This document shows, one piece after another, positions 58,779 through 64,000 of a DNA stretch of 64,000 bases. The stretch spans positions 248,001 through 312,000 of the forward strand of contig NZ_JACBJG010000003.1 of NCBI RefSeq assembly GCF_015910535.1. The letters run 5' to 3'. The stretch's first letter is position 1. Each line of letters opens with the position of its first letter. A program made the translations under genes and the position numbers. Under the pieces are notes generated by a model. It saw nothing but the letters and a program-made list of their open reading frames with translations, was not told the origin of the DNA and made no database searches. This stretch comes from Saccharomonospora sp. NB11. Its GTDB lineage: Bacteria; Actinomycetota; Actinomycetes; Mycobacteriales; Pseudonocardiaceae.

Positions 58779-60614
58779 ATGACTGCAGTAGCCATCCCCG
58801 GTCTTGAGAAGGCACCAACGACACACAGCGGCGTGCTCGCCTGGGTGCGGGAGGTCGCCGAGCTCACCACGCCCGAGCGGGTCGTGTGGGTGGACGGCTC
58901 CGACGAAGAGGCCGAGCGCATCAACGCGGAGCTCGTCGAGGCAGGCACGTTCGTGCCCCTGAAGGCGAAACCGAACTCGTACTGGGCGGCCTCCGACCCG
59001 AGTGACGTCGCGCGGGTCGAGGAGCGAACCTTCATCTGTTCCGAGCGCGAGGCCGACGCCGGGCCCACCAACAACTGGGTGGCTCCGGACGAGATGAAGG
59101 CGACCATGACGGAGCTCTACCGGGGCTGCATGCGTGGTCGCACGATGTACGTCATCCCGTTCTGCATGGGACCGCTCGGGGCCGACGACCCGAAGCTCGG
59201 CATCGAGATCACCGACTTCGCCTACGTCGTCGCTTCCATGCGGGTCATGACGCGGATGGGCAAGGCCGCGCTGGACAAGTTCATCGCGCCCGACGGCACC
59301 GAGCGGGAGTTCGTGCCTGCGCTGCACTCGGTGGGCAAGCCGCTGGAGCCGGGCGAGAAGGACGTGCCCTGGCCGTGCAACGAGACCAAGTACATCAGCC
59401 ACTTCCCCGAGACGCGCACGATCTGGAGCTACGGCTCCGGCTACGGCGGCAACTCGCTGCTCGGCAAGAAGTGCTACTCGCTGCGCATCGCCTCGGTGAT
59501 GGCCCGTGACGAGGGCTGGCTCGCCGAGCACATGCTGATCCTCAAGCTGATCTCCCCGGAGAACAAGGCCTACTACGTCGCGGCGGCGTTCCCCAGCGCC
59601 TGCGGCAAGACCAACCTGGCGATGCTGCAACCGACCATCCCGGGCTGGCGTGCCGAGACGCTCGGCGACGACATCGCGTGGATGCGGTTCGGCGAGGACG
59701 GCAGGCTCTACGCCATCAACCCCGAGTTCGGGTTCTTCGGTGTCGCTCCGGGCACCGACAACCACACCAACCCGAACGCCATGAAGACCATCGAGCAGGG
59801 CAACACGGTGTTCACCAACGTGGCCCTGACCGACGACGGTGACGTGTGGTGGGAGGGCATGTCGAGCAAGCCCGAGCACCTGACGTCGTGGAAGGGCAAG
59901 GACTGGACGCCCGCCGACGGGGAGGCCGGTGAGCCGGCCGCGCACCCGAACTCGCGCTACTGCACCCCGATGTCGCAGTGCCCGATCCTCGCGCCGGAGT
60001 GGGACGACCCGAAGGGTGTGCCGATCTCGGCGATCCTGTTCGGTGGCCGTCGCGCGACGACCGTGCCGCTGGTGAACGAGGCCCGCGACTGGGAGCACGG
60101 CGTGTTCATGGGCGCCACCATGTCGTCGGAGAAGACGGCCGCGGCGGCGGGCAAGGTCGGCGAGGTGCGTCGCGACCCGATGGCGATGCTGCCGTTCCTC
60201 GGCTACCACGTCGGTGACTACTTCCAGCACTGGCTGGAGATCGGCAAGCACGCCGAGAACGCGCAACTGCCGAAGATCTTCTACGTGAACTGGTTCCGTC
60301 GGGGCGACGACCGTCGCTTCCTGTGGCCGGGCTTCTCGGAGAACTCGCGGGTCCTGAAGTGGATCATCGAGCGCATCGAGGGCAAGGCCTCGGCGCAGGA
60401 GACCCCGGTGGGCTTCGTGCCGAGGGCCGAGGACCTGGACCTGGACGGTCTCGACGAGCCGTTGGCCGACATCCAGGCCGCTCTCGACGTGAACCCCGAC
60501 GAGTGGCGGCAGGAGATCCCGCTCATCGAGGAGTGGTTCGACAAGATCGGCCGGGACAAGATCCCGGCGGCGCTGCTCGACGAGCTGGAGTCGATGAAGC
60601 AGCGACTGGGCTGA
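58779..60614 (+). CDS. pckG: GTP-dependent phosphoenolpyruvate carboxykinase
   Basis: A 611-residue enzyme interconverting oxaloacetate and PEP with GTP, the entry step of gluconeogenesis or anaplerosis. The kinase P-loop [13 protein letters not shown] (GxxxxGKT) carries the GTP-form Cys. Metal and substrate sites are seen in [12 protein letters not shown] and [10 protein letters not shown], and the late NWFRRGDD is a marker of the GTP-dependent class. The ATG at 58779 follows AGGAG; a longer upstream frame is rejected because it lacks a ribosome binding site. Ends with a strong hairpin. Confidence 0.98.
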   Translation: MTAVAIPGLEKAPTTHSGVLAWVREVAELTTPERVVWVDGSDEEAERINAELVEAGTFVPLKAKPNSYWAASDPSDVARVEERTFICSEREADAGPTNNWVAPDEMKATMTELYRGCMRGRTMYVIPFCMGPLGADDPKLGIEITDFAYVVASMRVMTRMGKAALDKFIAPDGTEREFVPALHSVGKPLEPGEKDVPWPCNETKYISHFPETRTIWSYGSGYGGNSLLGKKCYSLRIASVMARDEGWLAEHMLILKLISPENKAYYVAAAFPSACGKTNLAMLQPTIPGWRAETLGDDIAWMRFGEDGRLYAINPEFGFFGVAPGTDNHTNPNAMKTIEQGNTVFTNVALTDDGDVWWEGMSSKPEHLTSWKGKDWTPADGEAGEPAAHPNSRYCTPMSQCPILAPEWDDPKGVPISAILFGGRRATTVPLVNEARDWEHGVFMGATMSSEKTAAAAGKVGEVRRDPMAMLPFLGYHVGDYFQHWLEIGKHAENAQLPKIFYVNWFRRGDDRRFLWPGFSENSRVLKWIIERIEGKASAQETPVGFVPRAEDLDLDGLDEPLADIQAALDVNPDEWRQEIPLIEEWFDKIGRDKIPAALLDELESMKQRLG

Positions 60615-60641
60615 CGTCGCGCAGTCCTGTCAGGACAGTTC

Positions 60642-60679
60642 GGAAGGCCGTCGTTCGCTCTGTGCGAAGGCGGCCTTCC
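60642..60679 (+). terminator. Hairpin after pckG
   Basis: GGAAGGCCG...TTCGC / GCGAA...CGGCCTTCC with a short loop, 28 bases after the pckG stop. It lacks a long T-run but is strong. Confidence 0.75.
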
Positions 60680-60708
60680 GGCGTCGTGGGTCTCGTTACC
60701 GTGGTCGT

Positions 60709-61087
60709 GTGGCAGAGCAGAAGCCTTTCCGGTTCGGTGTAAACCTCCATCGCTTCGCCAGTCGCGCCGAGTTGGTCGATCGTGTTCGGCGGGCCGAGCA
60801 GTTCGGTTACGACATCGTGTGCGTGGCCGATCACCTGGGCAAATTCGCTCCGTTCCCGGCGCTGGTCGCGGCTGCGGAGGCCACGACCAGGGTCCGTCTC
60901 GGCACGTTCGTCCTCAACGCGGGCTTCTACAACCCGGTGCTGCTGGCCCGCGAGGTCGCGAGCACCGACCAGTTGCTCGACGGCCGACCAACTGCGTGCC
61001 CACCGTGCGCGGTACGGCATCACCTACTTCACCGTGCTGGAGGACGCCCTCGACTCCTTCGCCGGGGTGATCACCCGGCTGCGTTGA
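60709..61087 (+). pseudogene. LLM-class F420-dependent oxidoreductase, internally deleted and frameshifted
   Basis: The first about 90 residues match the N-terminus of luciferase-like (F420-dependent) oxidoreductases: FGVNLHRFASRAELVDRVR, ADHLGKFAPFPALVAAAE, GTFVLNAGFYNPVLLARE and STDQLLDGR. Directly after LDGR the frame is lost. In the +1 frame the typical C-terminal end of the same family appears (QLRAHRARYGITYFTVLE ... FAGVITRLR, stop at 61085-61087). Thus about 180 internal residues are missing and the two ends are in different frames, which makes a non-functional remnant. Confidence 0.85.
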
Positions 61088-61099
61088 CGACTGGCTCGC

Positions 61100-62404
61100 T
61101 CACTCGAACAGGCCGATCAGCTCGTTGACCGCCAGGACGGCGAACAGGGCGAGGCACAGGGTGAGCAGCGTGTTCGACACCCAGCGGGACCGGCCTTCCG
61201 GCACCACGCGGCGGGAGTTCAACAGCACCAGCAGTGTGCCCGCCAGGAACGGCATGAACAGGGCACCCAGCGCCCCGTAGGCCACGGTGAGCTGGAACGG
61301 CCGGTCGAGGAACAGCAGCGCCATCGGCGGGAACGTCAACCACACCAGGTAGCCGCGGAACACGGGACTGCGTTCGCCGGCCTTGCGCTCGTAGTCGTCG
61401 AGGTCGGCCTCCGCCGTTTCTCCCTTGACGTGTCGGGGCAGCCGCCACGTGCGCCACCAGTCGGCGAACAGCAGGCTCACGCCGTTCCACACGCCGATCA
61501 GCGAGGTGAACGACACGGCGAAGAAGCCGATGAGGAACGGGATGCGGGCCCATTGCCCGTAGTCCTCCGCGAGCGCGTCACCGAGGTAGAGCAGGCCCGC
61601 GTCACCGGACACGATCTCCTGGTTGAGCAGCAGCTCCGAGCCGACGACGAGCATCGCCACCACGAACACCCCGGTGGTGATGTAGCCGACGGTGTTGTCC
61701 AGCCGCATCATGCCGAGCCAGCGTGGCGAGTGCCAGCCCTTGGCGATGGTCCAGTAGCCGTACGCCGCCATGGTGATGGTGCCGCCGACGCCACCGATCA
61801 GGCCGAGCACGTAGACGAGCGACCCGTCGGGCAGCGACGGTGTGAGTCCCTTGCCCGCCTCCAGGAGGTTCGGCGTCACCAGCACAGCGGTGCCGACGAC
61901 CGTCACGAACATGACGCCCACGAGGACGGTCATGATCTTCTCGATGACGGCGTAGCGCCCGAACCACACGAGCACGAAACCGAGAACGCCGCAGATCATC
62001 GCCCAGTACCGCACCGACAACCCCGGCATGAGGGCGTTCAGCGGCAAACCCGAGGCCGACATCGCCGTGGCGCCGTAGACGAAGCCCCAGACGACGGCGT
62101 AGGCGCCGAAGTACACGAGCACCCAGCGGCCGAGCGTCCGCCAGCCCGCCAACAGGGTCTGCCCGGACGCGAGATGCCAACGTCCGACGGCTTCGCCGAG
62201 TGCGACCTTGAAGATCGTTCCGAGGATCACGGCCCACAGCAACATGTAGCCGTAGCGCGAACCCGCGACCATCGTGGCGACCAGGTCGCCGGCACCGACG
62301 CCGGTGGCCGCCGCCATGATGCCCGGACCGATGTGGCGCAGGCGCTCCTTCCAGCCCTGCGGGATGTTCTGCGCCACGTCCTCGTGGCGTGTGTCGTTCG
62401 ACAT
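61100..62404 (-). CDS. Nramp-related transporter with non-canonical metal site
   Basis: A 434-residue membrane protein with about eleven helices of the LeuT-like Nramp family. The first helix reads GPGIMAAATGVGAGDLVA where classical Nramp proteins have a DPGN motif; the matching position carries GAGD. In the sixth helix, AAYGYWTIAKGW replaces the usual A/MPH Met-containing motif. The metal-binding residues of Mn/Fe transporters therefore seem to be absent and the substrate may be different. The family placement is from the overall pattern; substrate inferred unknown. It is convergent with the LLM remnant. Confidence 0.82.
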   Translation of the reverse strand: MSNDTRHEDVAQNIPQGWKERLRHIGPGIMAAATGVGAGDLVATMVAGSRYGYMLLWAVILGTIFKVALGEAVGRWHLASGQTLLAGWRTLGRWVLVYFGAYAVVWGFVYGATAMSASGLPLNALMPGLSVRYWAMICGVLGFVLVWFGRYAVIEKIMTVLVGVMFVTVVGTAVLVTPNLLEAGKGLTPSLPDGSLVYVLGLIGGVGGTITMAAYGYWTIAKGWHSPRWLGMMRLDNTVGYITTGVFVVAMLVVGSELLLNQEIVSGDAGLLYLGDALAEDYGQWARIPFLIGFFAVSFTSLIGVWNGVSLLFADWWRTWRLPRHVKGETAEADLDDYERKAGERSPVFRGYLVWLTFPPMALLFLDRPFQLTVAYGALGALFMPFLAGTLLVLLNSRRVVPEGRSRWVSNTLLTLCLALFAVLAVNELIGLFE

Positions 62405-62471
62405 GCGAGCACGCTAGACCGGAGTCCGCGCGCTGCAAAGATCTCGTGTCAACCTCGCCGCGTCATTTCGA

Positions 62472-63356
62472 TCACTGCGGCAGCGGTTTCGTCTTGATGC
62501 CTCGCAGCGACGCCATGACCGGCTTCTCGGTCTGCAGGTAGCACGTGAGGTTGTTGAAGCCTTGCTTCCACGCGGTCTCGTCGGGCCAGCGCCAGGCGGC
62601 GGACACGTCGTCGCGGGTCGCGCCGAGGTAGTCGACGACGGCCTTCTCGCACGCGTCCTTCGCGGCCGAGTGGAAGTCCTGCTCGCTCGGCATCGGGTCG
62701 GTGCGCTCGCCCATCGGCACGAGTGCGACGGCTTCGCCGCGGTGCGGCCGGTCGCAGGACGCCGGGGCGGGCGACTCCTCCGCCGGTGCGGTCAACGAGC
62801 AGAGCCGGTAGGCGTGGACACCGTCCCCCCGCAGCGCGTGGCGGATCGAGCCGGTGCGCTGCTTGGCCGCGTTGGCCTTGTCGAGTTCGACGACACCGCA
62901 GCGATACCACCGCTCGCCACGCGCCCAGGCGTCCTCACCCGCCCACAGCAGCCAGGCCGACAGCGTGGTGAGGTCGAAGTCGTTGCTGCCGAGGTAGTCG
63001 GCGGCCTCCTGACGGCAGGACGGGAACACGGCGGCGAAGATCTCGTCGCGGCCTGGTGGTTCCTCGGCCATGGCGCCGCCGAACGAACCCGTGGCCGTGA
63101 TCTCGACGGTGTGCGGCTCCTCGCAGTCGACGGGAGTGGGATCGTTGCCGTCGACGCACTCCCCGGGAGCTGCGATGCCTTCGTCGTCGCCCGAGGGGGC
63201 GCGCGAGTCCGAGGACGGGGCCGGGGTCTCGGTGCTGCCTGCCACCGCGTGGGTGGTCGGTGGCGCGGCGGTGCCGTCCACCTCGGTGACGCACGACGTC
63301 ACGGTGACCGCGACCATCAGCGCGGCTCCTGCGAGCACTAACCCCTGTCTGGACAT
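62472..63356 (-). CDS. Septum-formation-family lipoprotein
   Basis: A 294-residue lipoprotein. The signal LVLAGAALMVAVTVTSC has its lipobox Cys near residue 22, followed by a Ser/Thr/Pro linker. The mature part contains two copies of the septum-formation (PF13845-like) pattern: GECVDGND...CEEPHTVEI and RLCSLTAPA...CDRPHRGEA. These are extracellular domains of unknown biochemical role, named from a proposed link to septation in actinobacteria. ATG at 63356 gives a standard signal peptide; an upstream in-frame ATG would add 17 residues. Confidence 0.82.
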   Translation of the reverse strand: MSRQGLVLAGAALMVAVTVTSCVTEVDGTAAPPTTHAVAGSTETPAPSSDSRAPSGDDEGIAAPGECVDGNDPTPVDCEEPHTVEITATGSFGGAMAEEPPGRDEIFAAVFPSCRQEAADYLGSNDFDLTTLSAWLLWAGEDAWARGERWYRCGVVELDKANAAKQRTGSIRHALRGDGVHAYRLCSLTAPAEESPAPASCDRPHRGEAVALVPMGERTDPMPSEQDFHSAAKDACEKAVVDYLGATRDDVSAAWRWPDETAWKQGFNNLTCYLQTEKPVMASLRGIKTKPLPQ

Positions 63357-63544
63357 CGAGACGACCCTACCGAGTGAGGCATTCCGACGACTCAATGTTG
63401 GCACCACTTCTCCGCGGGACCGACCTGGGGCACGTCCCGGTGTGGTCCGGACCTTGGTCCGGACCTTCGTGAGAGGTCCCCACCTTCGACCGTGTCCTGA
63501 GAAAAGGAAGAGACAGTGCGCGGCGGTGCCTCCAGAATTGGAAA

Positions 63545-63587
63545 CCCCGTGATGCTGCCAGGTCGGGGGTCCGCCAGCATCACGGGG
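63545..63587. terminator. Orphan strong hairpin in a divergent intergenic region
   Basis: A perfect 13-base-pair stem CCCCGTGATGCTG / CAGCATCACGGGG with a 17-base loop. On the minus strand it is followed by TTTCC. It lies between two divergent genes (63356 and 63880), so no known gene ends here. It may terminate a small RNA transcribed leftward from the region 63600-63880, or be an attenuator. The remainder of 63408-63879 shows no gene. Confidence 0.6.
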
Positions 63588-63879
63588 TCACCGGGTCTAT
63601 CGAGCGGGGTCTCGGCTGCGTTACACCCAAACCTCTTTGTAGCGTGGATCACACCTTCGGGTGGACTGGGCCTGTGCGGTGCGCGGTCGTGGGTGTCACC
63701 CCATGGTTCCGCGCCATCCCGTCGAGTGACGTCGGGCTGTGGGTGCGTCCCGGCAGTGGTCTGGACCCACCCGGGCACTGTCGGAGCGGCCCCCGCGGTG
63801 GCGTGGCGCGGATGAGAACGGTCGGGAGTGGGTAGCTACCAGACAGTTCCCACGACCGGACTTCGTCTTAGGAGGTCTC

Positions 63880-64000
63880 ATGATTCTCCGTCGCGTGGCA
63901 CGCCCGTTGCTCGGCTCGGTCTTCGTCCTGGGCGGCGTCAACATGCTGCGGCAGCGGGACGACCACATCGCGGTGTCCCAGTCCTTCCTCGACAAGGCCG
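63880..64000 (+). CDS. DoxX-family membrane protein (3' end outside window)
   Basis: Forty codons are visible, beginning ILRRVARPLLGSVFVLGGVN and continuing MLRQRDDHIAVSQSFLDKA. This is the first helix and loop of actinobacterial DoxX-family proteins, small four-helix membrane proteins that may link to thiosulfate or thiol oxidation. The ATG follows GGAGGT by three bases. The gene runs past the end of the window. Confidence 0.78.
   Translation, partial: MILRRVARPLLGSVFVLGGVNMLRQRDDHIAVSQSFLDKA

Overview
The window is about 70 % GC, tightly packed, and uses many GTG starts and 4-base stop/start overlaps, all typical of a high-GC actinobacterium. The block leuS ... ino1 - padR - DUF5318 - ponA - GT87 - rpsF - ssb - rpsR - rplI - dnaB matches, as I remember it, the origin-proximal block of Mycobacterium tuberculosis (about Rv0041 to Rv0058). 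The additional EspG / DUF3558 / PPE-like cassette, the DUF6802 and DUF6194 proteins and the paired dynamin-like GTPases point to Pseudonocardiaceae (Saccharomonospora- or Amycolatopsis-like). That family placement is inference. No plasmid, phage, insertion sequence, CRISPR array, rRNA or tRNA gene was seen.

Layout. 1-6.4 kb: the 3' part of the CCA-adding enzyme gene, a TNT-domain protein with a YbaB-like partner, YqgE, a MarR/MFS efflux pair and an SdpI-family protein. 6.5-12.4 kb: leuS behind what looks like a leucine-codon attenuator, then a ribokinase and PTS enzyme I. 12.4-18 kb: a DUF1707 protein, an operon of AI-2E-type transporter, sensor kinase and response regulator, a DODA dioxygenase and two small conserved genes. 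18-25 kb: dnaB, preceded by a cluster of DnaA boxes, then a type VII secretion-associated cassette, then the ribosomal/ssb operon. 25-36 kb: two related secreted membrane-anchored proteins, endonuclease IV, a GT87 glycosyltransferase, a class A penicillin-binding protein, a DUF5318 protein, PadR and inositol-phosphate synthase. 35-50 kb: MFS transporter, PhoX phosphatase, SDR, a YtrA-type GntR/ABC operon, an amidohydrolase, a two-component system divergent from a MacB-like ABC transporter, and trmB. 50-58.5 kb: an ABC-2 transporter divergent from TetR/SDR, then two dynamin-like GTPases flanking a GrpE-like protein, and a protein with repeated acidic loops. 58.7-64 kb: GTP-dependent PEP carboxykinase, a broken LLM oxidoreductase gene, an Nramp-related transporter, a septum-formation-type lipoprotein and the start of a DoxX-family gene.

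How the parts work together. Replication and translation genes (dnaB, ssb, ribosomal proteins, leuS, cca, trmB) are mixed with cell-envelope genes (ponA, GT87, ino1, the septum-type lipoprotein, dynamins). Several regulators sit beside inverted repeats that look like their operators (MarR, PadR, YtrA-type GntR). The most interesting non-coding signals are the leuS leader (leader peptide with tandem Leu codons, mutually exclusive hairpins) and eight same-direction DnaA boxes upstream of dnaB. The most interesting protein-level observations are the apparently inactive TNT domain fused to a YezG-like domain, the dynamin/GrpE-like/acidic-repeat cluster, and an ESX-type cassette lying between rplI and dnaB.
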